This document shows, in pieces, positions 1 through 6,332 of a stretch of DNA of 8,439 bases. Numbering within the stretch: position 1 is the first letter of the stretch; each line of letters begins with the position of its first letter. A model generated the notes under the pieces. The model was not told where the DNA came from and did not search any database. It was given only the letters and a program-made list of their open reading frames with translations. The DNA comes from Treponema sp. (lineage in GTDB: Bacteria; Spirochaetota; Spirochaetia; Treponematales; Breznakiellaceae). Both the position numbers and the translations under genes were made by a program. The DNA lies in assembly GCA_031264475.1 (NCBI GenBank), contig JAISEA010000082.1:1-8439 (forward strand), read 5' to 3'.

Positions 1-1179
1 ATGACCATACTTGGAGTATTCTTAATCAACGAAATCCGCACGGGCGGGGATCGCCGTTATCTGGAACTGCTCGAATCGCTGGCTGAACGCGGCAACCGCG
101 TCTTCGTCATCATGAACACGTTCCTGAATTATGCGCCGAAACATCTAACGCAGATCAAATTGACCGTGAAATACACGCGCCATAGGTTCCCGCCCGCGTC
201 TTTTCTGTTCCGTGAGAACATAAAGCGGCGCCTTTCTTTCATAAAGAACGAGCTTGAGTATCCGCAAAAGATCGATTTCATCCATATTCATGGGGATATT
301 TACCTCAAATCCGCGATTTTTCTGAAAAAAGCCTTACAAGTCCCGCTGTTTTACGCCTCGCGGTGCAACGATGTGGATCGGGCGCGAATCTTGCGCGCGA
401 AAGGCGCCTTGCCACCCAAGGAGTACCTCTTCTCCCTTGTCTATGAACAGGTAAACCTGTCGCGGGAACGGCAGATCGCCCGCTTTGCAGACTTGACGAC
501 GTTTCAAAACGCTCCCGACCGAGACATTTTCGTCAAGAGGACGGGGTATCGTGCAGAAAAGACTGTCGTCATACCGGGCAACATCGGCTTGCCGCGGTGC
601 ACGCCCGAATGGAAGGACAAGAACGACTCGAAAAGCGTCCAAACTATGGTCTATATCGGCTCCCTCTCTCCGTCAAAGGGTCTGTTTGACTTGCTAAAAG
701 CTTTGAAGGAACTGAAAAAACGGGGGATCACCAGTCTCCGCTGTTGCGTGCTTGGCAGGGCGGAAAACGTAGATCAGACAGAGCGGCTCATTGAAGGCTT
801 GGATATTAAAGAAATGGTCGCGCTTGAGGGTTTTCAAGACCCGTTTCCCTATCTTGCGCGGTGCGATGTAATGGTGTATCCTTCCCTGTATGACGCATAT
901 CCGGATACTGCTCTCGAAGCTCTGCATACTGGCTGTCCGACGCTTGGGTCTCGCGCGGGCGGGTTGACGGATTTGCTTAAATACCCGGAACTGCTCTTTG
1001 AAACGGGTAATATACGGGAAATCGCGGACAGAATAGAACGGTGTATCAAAGAACCTGAGTTTTATCAGCGTATTCGGCGCTTGTGCGCGGAACGCGCGGA
1101 AGCTCACCGGTTCGACTGGACCGCGCGATTCGAGGAAGCAATGAAACGATACGGCGTCTTGCTTTGCCACAGCCTTTAG
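1..1179 (+). CDS. GT4-type glycosyltransferase, group 1 family
   Basis: A 392-residue protein with a GT-B, retaining glycosyltransferase layout; it probably moves a sugar from a nucleotide-sugar donor onto a growing surface glycan or lipid carrier in the cytoplasm. The N-terminal acceptor domain opens with a beta-strand and a Gly pair (TGGDRRY, 14-20). The C-terminal donor domain starts near VYIGSLSPSKG (217-227), where the Lys is typical of the family. The usual E-x7-E signature appears as D298-x7-E306 in YDAYPDTALEAL, a conservative change. SRAGGLTDLL (317-326) is the usual nucleotide-sugar loop. No signal peptide or membrane span is visible. The ATG is at base 1, so the ribosome binding site lies outside the window and a start further upstream cannot be excluded. 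ugd follows 137 nt later on the same strand, suggesting a polysaccharide cluster. Donor and acceptor cannot be read from sequence. Confidence 0.88.
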   Translation: MTILGVFLINEIRTGGDRRYLELLESLAERGNRVFVIMNTFLNYAPKHLTQIKLTVKYTRHRFPPASFLFRENIKRRLSFIKNELEYPQKIDFIHIHGDIYLKSAIFLKKALQVPLFYASRCNDVDRARILRAKGALPPKEYLFSLVYEQVNLSRERQIARFADLTTFQNAPDRDIFVKRTGYRAEKTVVIPGNIGLPRCTPEWKDKNDSKSVQTMVYIGSLSPSKGLFDLLKALKELKKRGITSLRCCVLGRAENVDQTERLIEGLDIKEMVALEGFQDPFPYLARCDVMVYPSLYDAYPDTALEALHTGCPTLGSRAGGLTDLLKYPELLFETGNIREIADRIERCIKEPEFYQRIRRLCAERAEAHRFDWTARFEEAMKRYGVLLCHSL

Positions 1180-1197
1180 GGTGTGGGGGGTGGCGGA

Positions 1198-1222
1198 AGC
1201 CTTGCCGCACAGCGGCAAGGCT
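1198..1222. other. Perfect 11-bp hairpin between glycosyltransferase and ugd
   Basis: AGCCTTGCCGC (1198-1208), a 3-nt loop ACA, and its exact reverse complement GCGGCAAGGCT (1212-1222). No U-tract follows in either direction (the + side runs into a G-rich stretch), so it is not a standard intrinsic terminator. It could stabilise the glycosyltransferase mRNA 3' end, attenuate read-through into ugd, or be a REP-like palindrome, since the window also encodes a REP-associated transposase. The structure is directly visible; its role is inferred. Confidence 0.75.
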
Positions 1223-1233
1223 GGAGACAGGGG

Positions 1234-1291
1234 GGGGGCGCACCACAAGGGCGGCAATATGCCATCCTCCATTGTGGAAAACCGCGCCCCC
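1234..1291 (+). promoter_or_regulatory. Nested stem-loop in the ugd leader
   Basis: Three nested pairings are visible: GGGGGCGC (1234-1241) with GCGCCCCC (1284-1291), CCACAA (1243-1248) with TTGTGG (1272-1277), and GGCA (1253-1256) with TGCC (1260-1263) around an ATA loop. The outer stem could extend with a wobble because nine consecutive G (1230-1238) face CCCCCTCC. The structure ends about 10 nt before the ugd Shine-Dalgarno sequence, a position where folding could affect translation. It matches no riboswitch class I know. A mobile palindrome is an alternative. Confidence 0.5.
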
Positions 1292-1301
1292 TCCTGATAA
1301 C

Positions 1302-1307
1302 AAGGAG
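1302..1307 (+). promoter_or_regulatory. ugd ribosome binding site
   Basis: AAGGAG sits 9 nt ahead of the ATG at 1317. It decides the start of ugd: the reading frame is open back to 1083, but the protein translated from 1317 begins directly with the Rossmann strand (MNISVIGTGYVG), as expected for the family. Confidence 0.9.
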
Positions 1308-1316
1308 ATAAGTAAT

Positions 1317-2684
1317 ATGAATATATCGGTAATTGGTACGGGCTATGTCGGCTCCGTGTCCGGCGCGTGCCTCGCGGACTTCGGCAATAACGTGGTCTGC
1401 ATTGATAAAGACGCGGCAAAGATCGACGCGCTGAAAAACGGCGTTATTCCTATATTCGAGCCGAGCTTGGATGAATTGGTACATCGGAACGTCTGCGGGC
1501 ATAGGTTGGGCTTCTCAACGGATTTGGCGGAGTCGGTACGGAAGAGCGACGCGGTTTTCATTGCGGTCGGTACTCCGCCGACGGAAGATGGGTCTGCGGA
1601 TTTGCAATACGTGGAGGCGGTCGCCCGCGAAATCGGGCGCAATATTGAACATTATACGGTGATTGTGGATAAAAGCACGGTTCCTATTGGCACCGCACGC
1701 AGGGTCGCGGGCTGGATACAAGAGGAATTGGCGCGGCGTGGCGGGAGAGCGGCGGAAACGCCTTTTGACGTGGTTTCTAACCCCGAATTTCTGCGTGAGG
1801 GGACCGCGGTTTATGACTTCACCCATCCTGATCGCGTGGTTATCGGCGCGAGTAGTGAAAAGGCGCGTCTGATTATGAAGGAAATCTACCGTCCTCTTTA
1901 CTTGAACGAAACGCCTTATATTGAAACCGACTTGGAATCCGCGGAAATGATTAAATACGCCTCAAACGCCTTCTTGGCGATGAAGATTACCTTTATTAAC
2001 GAGGTGGCGAATCTGTGCGAAAAATGCGGCGCGAATGTGAAAGACGTGGCAAAGGCGATTGGTAAAGATGGACGCATCGGCGGTAAGTTCCTGCACCCTG
2101 GTCCGGGCTACGGCGGTTCCTGTTTCCCAAAAGATACCGCGGCGTTGGCGCAGATCGCCCGTTCTTACGGTGAAACTCTGTCTCTCATTGAAACCACTAT
2201 CGCGGTAAATGAGCGCCAGAAGGCGCGTATGGTTGACAAGGTTGTAGGGGAATTTGAGGGCGGCGTTGCGGGCAAGGTTATCGCCGTTTTGGGGCTTGCA
2301 TTCAAGCAGAATACGGACGATATGCGGGAGTCGCCGTCTATTGCTATCTGCGAAGGGCTTGCGGCTAAGGGCGCGCGCCTGCGGCTTTTTGATCCAGAGG
2401 CTATGCGAGAGGCGGAATGGCGACTTGCTTCTATCAGGGAGAGCGTCGTCTTTTGCGCGGACGAGTACGAGGCGGCTGTGGGCGCGGTTGCGGTCGTGAT
2501 TGTTACGCCGTGGAACCAGTTCCGCAATCTTGATTTAGCGCGGTTGAAGGCGCCTATGCGCGGGGACGCGTCTGATGGGAAGTATTGTTTCTTCGATCTC
2601 CGCAACATCTACAAACGGGCTGACGTTGAACGCGCTGGCTTCGCCTACTTCGGCGTAGGACAGCCCCACCCTTCGGGTGTTTAA
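1317..2684 (+). CDS. ugd: UDP-glucose 6-dehydrogenase
   Basis: A 455-residue cytoplasmic enzyme that oxidises UDP-glucose to UDP-glucuronate in two NAD+-dependent steps; the product feeds capsule, exopolysaccharide or lipid-linked glycans. The N-terminal NAD-binding Rossmann fold carries GTGYVG (7-12), with the acidic residue D30 after the second strand. Further family motifs are VGTPP (84-88), STVPIGT (120-126) and NPEFLREG (155-162). The central helical domain has Lys213 (MIKYASNAF) and the catalytic cysteine Cys269 in GYGGSCFPKD. The C-terminal UDP-binding domain includes LGLAFKQNTDDMRESPS (325-341). Length is normal for the family. It is probably co-transcribed with the glycosyltransferase upstream. 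Oddity: the last five codons (HPSGV) and the TAA stop lie inside a hairpin repeat that recurs upstream of the transposase at 6417, so the natural C-terminus may have been altered by insertion. A UDP-N-acetylmannosamine dehydrogenase is possible but less likely. Confidence 0.95.
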   Translation: MNISVIGTGYVGSVSGACLADFGNNVVCIDKDAAKIDALKNGVIPIFEPSLDELVHRNVCGHRLGFSTDLAESVRKSDAVFIAVGTPPTEDGSADLQYVEAVAREIGRNIEHYTVIVDKSTVPIGTARRVAGWIQEELARRGGRAAETPFDVVSNPEFLREGTAVYDFTHPDRVVIGASSEKARLIMKEIYRPLYLNETPYIETDLESAEMIKYASNAFLAMKITFINEVANLCEKCGANVKDVAKAIGKDGRIGGKFLHPGPGYGGSCFPKDTAALAQIARSYGETLSLIETTIAVNERQKARMVDKVVGEFEGGVAGKVIAVLGLAFKQNTDDMRESPSIAICEGLAAKGARLRLFDPEAMREAEWRLASIRESVVFCADEYEAAVGAVAVVIVTPWNQFRNLDLARLKAPMRGDASDGKYCFFDLRNIYKRADVERAGFAYFGVGQPHPSGV

Positions 2685-2820
2685 ATACTTCGCACGGGGC
2701 GTTGTCCGAAAGGGGGACCCGCTTCCACTGACTTGACGGTTGCGCTTGTAAACAAGCGGAACCTACTCGTTGTTAGAAGAAGAGGCGGAGCAAGTCGCTT
2801 TAAACCACCCGAAGGGTGTC
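2667..2820. repeat. Small inverted-repeat element overlapping the ugd stop (copy 1)
   Basis: The left end is a hairpin CACCC-TTC-GGGTG followed by TTTAAA (2667-2685). The right end (2799-2818) is its reverse complement with one extra C. Inside are CTTCGCAC (2688-2695), a G-rich stretch to 2719, a 7-bp hairpin CGCTTGT-AA-ACAAGCG (2743-2758) and AGAGGCGGAG (2781-2790). The left 53 nt align with 6280-6332 upstream of the transposase: both have a 13-nt hairpin, then TTTAA, three variable bases and CTTCGCAC. AGAGGCGGAG and CCCGAAG also recur there in the same order (6365-6374, 6380-6386). It looks like a non-autonomous MITE-type element. The hairpin overlapping the stop codon could also serve as a weak terminator for ugd. 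Confidence 0.6.
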
Positions 2821-2876
2821 CGCGCGACCCCGCCGCACGTCTCGTCTTTGCTCATTACTTGGTGTCAGCCACCGCC

Positions 2877-2895
2877 TCGGTGTCAGAGACACCGA
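2877..2895. repeat. 8-bp palindrome with GGTGTCAG motif
   Basis: TCGGTGTC-AGA-GACACCGA is a perfect 8-bp stem with a 3-nt loop. Its left half, TCGGTGTCAGA, recurs at 6357-6367 just ahead of the transposase, and the core GGTGTCAG is also at 2861 and 6881. The 10-mer TACTCGTTGT appears at 2764-2773 and again at 2898-2907, bracketing this part. It probably belongs to the same dispersed repeat family. I see no gene in the remaining bases between 2821 and 2942. Confidence 0.55.
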
Positions 2896-2942
2896 CTTAC
2901 TCGTTGTCCTAGATTAGCCGCTCATTATCCACTCTGCGCGAT

Positions 2943-3297
2943 CAATTTTCAGCGGCTTATAATCAATGAGCAACCGCTCATACGCAATTTTTAGTGACTC
3001 GCAACTATTTTTCAAATTCCCGCAATTAGTTTTCAGCCATTGTCAATTATTGGAGAATCTCCACCAATCAATTTTCAGCCGTTCATACCCGATTGGCAGT
3101 CGTTCATACCCAATTACCAGCCGTTCATAAGCAATTTTCAGACGCTCATAATTGAGTTTTTACGCTCATAATCAATTGCCAGCGGCTCATCATTGATTTT
3201 CAGACGCTCATAATCGATATTTTTCGCTCATAATCAATTGTCAGCCCCTCATCATTGATTTTCAGACGCTCATAAATAGTTTTCAGCGTCTCATCAT
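2943..3297 (-). repeat. 21-bp tandem array, eroded heptapeptide-coding repeat
   Basis: Seventeen contiguous units, each 21 bp except two of 20 bp (3153-3172 and 3215-3234). On the + strand units resemble CAATTTTCAGCCGCTCATAA plus one base. On the minus strand they read as a heptapeptide close to YERLKID, for example YERLKIA, YERLVIG and YERLPIG in succession. Codon variants are often synonymous (GAG/GAA, CGT/CGG/CGA, CTG/TTG/CTA, ATT/ATC), which points to past selection on protein. Each 20-bp unit breaks the frame, stops occur, and no start codon opens it, so it is not a working gene now. A leucine or isoleucine every seven residues suggests a coiled-coil or solenoid ancestor. I do not recognise the parent protein. 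Non-coding satellite DNA is the alternative. Confidence 0.8.
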
Positions 3298-3344
3298 TGA
3301 GTGAAAATGAGTAAAGAGTAAGGGAAGACGAGCGAGCTAATAGC

Positions 3345-3368
3345 AGAAAAATTATCAAATATTTTGAT
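3345..3368 (-). terminator. Possible weak terminator of the acetyltransferase gene
   Basis: On the minus strand, just after the acetyltransferase stop, ATCAAA (complement of 3363-3368) pairs with TTTGAT (complement of 3354-3359) around a 3-nt loop, followed by AATTTTTCT. The stem is short and all A-T except one pair, so it is weak. Confidence 0.4.
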
Positions 3369-3377
3369 TTTGTACTA

Positions 3378-3905
3378 TTATTTTATTTTCATGTTTTTTA
3401 TTCCGTAAATATAATGCGGCATATCTATATTGTAATAATGTTTTACTATTGTATCTATTATTTTCATTCCTACTCTTTCAGCGACCTTCTGCGAAGCAAT
3501 ATTATTTGTCCTTATTATTGAATAAACATTTTTTGAATTCAATTTTTCAAATGCATATTCTTTACACGCTATTGCAGATTCCATTGCGTATCCTTTATGC
3601 CAATAATCTTTTTTAAATAAATATCCTATTTCCAAATAATCCTTTCCATTTATTTTTTGTATCGTTAATCCACATTGTCCTAAAAACATATTCGTTTCCT
3701 TTTGCATTACCGCCCATAATCCATGACCGTTTTTGTTATATCGTTCAATATTCTTATTTAACCAATCCCAAACCTCTTCTTTCGTAAATGAATGTTCATA
3801 GGCATACATTACTTCAATATTCTGTAATATGTTACATAATTCATAAAAATCATTTTTATCCATTTCTCTTAAAAATGTTCTATTTGTTTCCATTATTATT
3901 TTCAT
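3378..3905 (-). CDS. GNAT family N-acetyltransferase, RimJ/RimL type
   Basis: A 175-residue cytoplasmic acetyltransferase that would transfer acetyl from acetyl-CoA to an amine; the substrate (protein N-terminus, antibiotic or small molecule) cannot be told. After the N-terminal strand (METNRTFLRE, 5-14) the fold contains LGQCGL (75-80), the acetyl-CoA pyrophosphate loop YWHKGYAMESA (101-111), and the C-terminal NIASQKVAERVGM (135-147), whose N, S, R and GM pattern is typical. Length is normal. The start is uncertain: ATG at 3905 is used here; ATG at 3893 gives METNR, the more usual family N-terminus; a TTG at 3923 is less likely. No Shine-Dalgarno is seen at either ATG. GC is about 27% by hand count over 3421-3900, against about 50% in neighbouring genes, and codons are strongly A/T-ending, so recent horizontal acquisition is likely. 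It lies downstream of the kdgK terminator on the same strand and has its own promoter. Confidence 0.9.
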   Translation of the reverse strand: MKIIMETNRTFLREMDKNDFYELCNILQNIEVMYAYEHSFTKEEVWDWLNKNIERYNKNGHGLWAVMQKETNMFLGQCGLTIQKINGKDYLEIGYLFKKDYWHKGYAMESAIACKEYAFEKLNSKNVYSIIRTNNIASQKVAERVGMKIIDTIVKHYYNIDMPHYIYGIKNMKIK

Positions 3906-3912
3906 AAAAAGT

Positions 3913-3942
3913 ATTTTATCCAATAAATTTATATTCTGTCAA
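3913..3942 (-). promoter_or_regulatory. Likely sigma70-type promoter of the acetyltransferase
   Basis: On the minus strand a perfect TTGACA (complement of 3937-3942) is followed after 18 nt by TAAAAT (complement of 3913-3918). The predicted transcript would start near 3906, at or just before the ATG at 3905. It would therefore be leaderless from that ATG, or have a leader of about 13 nt if the ATG at 3893 is used. Confidence 0.6.
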
Positions 3943-3966
3943 TAAGGTATATATCTTGATACCTCA

Positions 3967-3996
3967 AAAGAAAACCCCTCTGTTTACAGAGGGGTT
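3967..3996 (-). terminator. Rho-independent terminator of kdgK (ilvE-kdgK unit)
   Basis: On the minus strand an 11-bp stem (AACCCCTCTGT with ACAGAGGGGTT, 3973-3983 and 3986-3996) with a 2-nt loop is followed by TTTTCTTTT. GC-rich stem plus U-tract about 57 nt past the kdgK stop is a textbook intrinsic terminator. A second small hairpin, TTGCAT-TTTC-ATGCAA (4025-4040), lies between it and the gene. Confidence 0.88.
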
Positions 3997-4052
3997 GGTA
4001 GCAACCTAAAATCATCTGAAAGACTTGCATTTTCATGCAACCAGCCAATTAA

Positions 4053-5078
4053 CTATCTTTGCACCCTACCGGAGCCGTCTCCTTGGGCTAGTTTCATGGC
4101 TTCCTCGACAGACGTCATATTGAAGTCGCCTTCTATACTGTGTTTTAGACAGCTTGCCGCGACCGCAAACTCAATGGCGTTCCGACTGTCAAAGTTTTTT
4201 AGATTGGCGTAGATAAGACCCGCGCCGAAGCTATCCCCGCCGCCTACGCGGTCAACGATGCGAACAGGGTATTTTTTTGAGAAGAAGAACTCGCCTTTCT
4301 CGTCAAGGAGCATAGCCGCCCAGTTATTGTCGTTTGCGGAAACGGATTCGCGCAGGGTAATGGCGACTTGTTTGAAACCAAAGCGTTTCTGGAGCGTTGC
4401 GGCAACCGACTTATAGCCTTCGACGTTTAATTTGCCGGAACTAACGTCTGTGTTTTCGGCGCGGATGCCGAAAACGTCAGCCGCGTCTTCCTCGTTGGCG
4501 ATGCATACGTCAACATAACGTACCAATTCGTCCATAACCTTGCCTGCTTTCTCGCGAGTCCACAGATTTTTGCGGTAATTCAGGTCGCAGGACACGGTAA
4601 GTCCAGCCGCTTTCGCCGCCTTGCACGCATCAAGGCAGATAGTAGCCGCCTTATCGCTGATCGCCGGCGTTATGCCGGTAAAGTGAAACCACTCCGCCCC
4701 TTGGAAGATGGCGTTCCAGTCAAATTCAGACGGTTCCGCTTCCGCAATGGCGGAATACGCCCTGTCATAAACAACCTTCGATGGACGCTGGGACGCGCCT
4801 TTTTCCAGAAAATAGATGCCGACTCGTTTGCCGCCGCGCACGATCCTACTGACGTCCACGCCGAATTGACGAAGGCTGTTTACCGCGGACTGCCCTATTT
4901 CATGCGCGGGTAGTTTAGTTACAAACGCTGCATCCACGCCGAAGTTGGCGAGAGATACCGCGACATTTGCCTCGCCCCCGCCGAAGGTCGCATTGAAGGT
5001 ATGCGACTGTACGAATCGATAATAACCCTCAGGCGCGAGCCTAAGCATTATTTCGCCGAATGTTACTACTCTTTCCAT
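4053..5078 (-). CDS. kdgK: 2-keto-3-deoxygluconate kinase (PfkB family)
   Basis: A 341-residue ribokinase/PfkB-fold enzyme that phosphorylates 2-keto-3-deoxygluconate (KDG) to KDPG with ATP, a late step in breakdown of uronates and pectin-type sugars. The N-terminal VVTFGEIMLRL (4-14) and FGGGEANVAVSLA (32-44) form the sugar site. IYFLEKGASQRPSKVVYDRA (88-107) and CDLNYRKNLW (164-173) closely match bacterial KDG kinases such as the Thermotoga enzyme, from memory. IANEED (193-198) and the catalytic loop DRVGGGDSFGAGL (276-288), with D282 as the expected base, follow. The usual G-A-G-D is G-G-G-D here. Length is normal. AAAGGAG lies 7 nt before the ATG. It follows ilvE by 48 nt on the same strand and is probably transcribed with it, ending at the terminator near 3970. 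No aldolase or uronate gene is in the window. Fructokinase is a less likely alternative. Confidence 0.88.
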   Translation of the reverse strand: MERVVTFGEIMLRLAPEGYYRFVQSHTFNATFGGGEANVAVSLANFGVDAAFVTKLPAHEIGQSAVNSLRQFGVDVSRIVRGGKRVGIYFLEKGASQRPSKVVYDRAYSAIAEAEPSEFDWNAIFQGAEWFHFTGITPAISDKAATICLDACKAAKAAGLTVSCDLNYRKNLWTREKAGKVMDELVRYVDVCIANEEDAADVFGIRAENTDVSSGKLNVEGYKSVAATLQKRFGFKQVAITLRESVSANDNNWAAMLLDEKGEFFFSKKYPVRIVDRVGGGDSFGAGLIYANLKNFDSRNAIEFAVAASCLKHSIEGDFNMTSVEEAMKLAQGDGSGRVQR

Positions 5079-5126
5079 GTAATTTCTCCTTTAAAAATAC
5101 AATGAATGTGTTTGTTCATTGACTCT

Positions 5127-6209
5127 TTACACTACTTTCACCATCCAGCCTTTTGTATCTGGACAAGTACCGTATTGGATACCTTTCAGTGTATCGCGCA
5201 GGTAGGCGGTGAGTTCTCCGACTTTTCTGTTGTTGAAGATGACGGTTTTTTCTTTATACGTGAGAGACTCGATTGGTGTTGCTCCTGCCGCTGTGCCGCT
5301 TACGAAACATTCCACCGCGCTGTCGAACACTTCGTCGATGGCAATCTTGCGTTCCGTTACTTTGACGTTTCTGTCTTGCGCAAGCTCGATGAGACTCTTG
5401 CGTGTGATACCGGGCAGGATAGTGTCTCCGAGTTCGGGTGTTACGAGTTCGCCTGATTTTAGATAGAAGAACACGTTGCAAGACGAACCTTCTTCCACGT
5501 ATTTGCGGTGAGTCGCGTCAAGGTAGATACATTCCATGAATCCGTCTTCCATTGCTTCATGTTTAGCGAGTGCGGAGATCACATAATTTGACGCGGCTTT
5601 TATCCAACCTGTGCCGTTAGGCGTTGCCCGAATACGTTCGGTAACGACTGCCGCCGAGTTACCGCCGGAAAAGTAAGCGCTCACAGGCGTGTTCACGATG
5701 ATCACCCACGGGTAATTTGGAACTGCCACGCCTACTCCGCTTTCCGAATACGAGAAGGGTCTGATGTAGACCGAGTCTGCATTCATAAACGAGTCTTTCT
5801 CCCATTCTGGGTTATAGGCTGGTGCGAAGCCCATGAGTGCGTTACGTTTCACGGTTTCGATGCAGGCTTTGACGAATTCGTCTTCTGGAAACGGCGGCAT
5901 ATAGAGTCCTTGCATGGACTTGTAAAAACGCGCCGCGTTCTGATCGGGGCGGAATATAGCAAGTCCTCCGTCTTTCTGGGGGAGCGCCTTGAGTCCCTCA
6001 AAACAGGAAAAGCCATATTGAGACGAGTAGGTTACCAAGGGCATATCAGCGTAAACATTACGAGAATTCTCCAACATCTCCATTTCTGTAGGATTTAAAC
6101 GCGCTTCTTCGGCAGGTGTTTTGTGAGGTTTCTCTATATATTCGCTTGTCCATTCTTGTTCAAATTTTGCCCGGTAAACGACCGGGTAACTGTGCAATCC
6201 AAAAGCCAT
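5127..6209 (-). CDS. ilvE: Branched-chain amino-acid aminotransferase
   Basis: A 360-residue PLP-dependent class IV aminotransferase that interconverts leucine, isoleucine and valine with their 2-oxo acids using 2-oxoglutarate/glutamate, in the cytoplasm. It has the longer form of the family with an N-terminal extension (about 1-60). SQYGFSCFEGLKA (63-75) is a family hallmark. The Schiff-base lysine is K204 in GTGWIKAASNYV; YVEEGSSCNVFF (237-248) holds the conserved Glu and Asn; LPGITRKSLIEL (265-276) and SGTAAGATPI (304-313) make the cofactor phosphate cup. The C-terminus has the usual KGIQYG (342-347). AAAGGGAG lies 6 nt before the ATG, and a good promoter sits about 30 nt upstream. It is first in a likely two-gene unit with kdgK. 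From memory the sequence is close to treponemal IlvE proteins, the main hint for a spirochaete host. Confidence 0.94.
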   Translation of the reverse strand: MAFGLHSYPVVYRAKFEQEWTSEYIEKPHKTPAEEARLNPTEMEMLENSRNVYADMPLVTYSSQYGFSCFEGLKALPQKDGGLAIFRPDQNAARFYKSMQGLYMPPFPEDEFVKACIETVKRNALMGFAPAYNPEWEKDSFMNADSVYIRPFSYSESGVGVAVPNYPWVIIVNTPVSAYFSGGNSAAVVTERIRATPNGTGWIKAASNYVISALAKHEAMEDGFMECIYLDATHRKYVEEGSSCNVFFYLKSGELVTPELGDTILPGITRKSLIELAQDRNVKVTERKIAIDEVFDSAVECFVSGTAAGATPIESLTYKEKTVIFNNRKVGELTAYLRDTLKGIQYGTCPDTKGWMVKVV

Positions 6210-6240
6210 AATTTTCTCCCTTTGTTATGATTGTCAAAAT

Positions 6241-6269
6241 AGTATAGTGTTTTTAAAAAATAAAGGCAA
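6241..6269 (-). promoter_or_regulatory. ilvE promoter, sigma70-like
   Basis: On the minus strand TTGCCT (complement of 6264-6269) is followed after exactly 17 nt by TATACT (complement of 6241-6246), over an A/T-rich spacer. Predicted transcription starts near 6234, giving a leader of about 25 nt with the ribosome binding site. No leader-peptide attenuator is visible in that short leader. Confidence 0.65.
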
Positions 6270-6279
6270 GGTCAGCAGG

Positions 6280-6332
6280 CAGGCACAGCCTGTTTAACGG
6301 CTTCGCACAGGGCGCTGTACAAAAAGGGGTCA
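6280..6332. repeat. Structured dispersed repeat (copy 2), upstream of the transposase
   Basis: Hairpin CAGGC-ACA-GCCTG (6280-6292), then TTTAA, CGG and CTTCGCAC, then a G-rich stretch ending AAAAAGGGGTCA. It aligns with 2667-2719: the hairpin differs in sequence but keeps the same 5-bp stem and 3-nt loop, while flanking blocks are nearly identical. A second small hairpin ACAG-GGCG-CTGT (6308-6319) corresponds to ACGG-GGCG-TTGT in copy 1, paired through G-U. The GGGGTCAGAC string is, from memory, common next to REP-associated transposases. Beyond it, 6333-6416 contains TCGGTGTCAGA and AGAGGCGGAG, also shared with copy 1. Confidence 0.65.

Noticed and set aside
1198..1222. Intrinsic terminator after the glycosyltransferase
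   Set aside because: The stem is strong but there is no U-tract on either strand, so it does not meet the definition.
1083..1316. Longer N-terminus for UDP-glucose dehydrogenase
   Set aside because: The frame is open, but it would overlap the glycosyltransferase end and cross the hairpins; the strong ribosome binding site and Rossmann start at 1317 decide against it.
694..1419. 241-residue minus-strand frame opposite the glycosyltransferase and ugd
   Set aside because: It lies antisense to two well-supported genes and the hairpin gap, and its Arg/Pro-rich composition is typical of a shadow frame.
2770..2994. Small + strand protein of 74 residues
   Set aside because: It crosses the inverted repeat, the palindrome and the first array units, with no ribosome binding site and repeat-derived sequence.
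2943..3297. CRISPR array
   Set aside because: Units are contiguous with a 21-bp period and no unique spacers, and no cas gene is nearby; it is a degenerate tandem repeat.
4053..6209. Dedicated uronate or pectin degradation operon
   Set aside because: kdgK is the only such gene; its partner ilvE is amino-acid metabolism, and no isomerase, dehydratase or aldolase is present.
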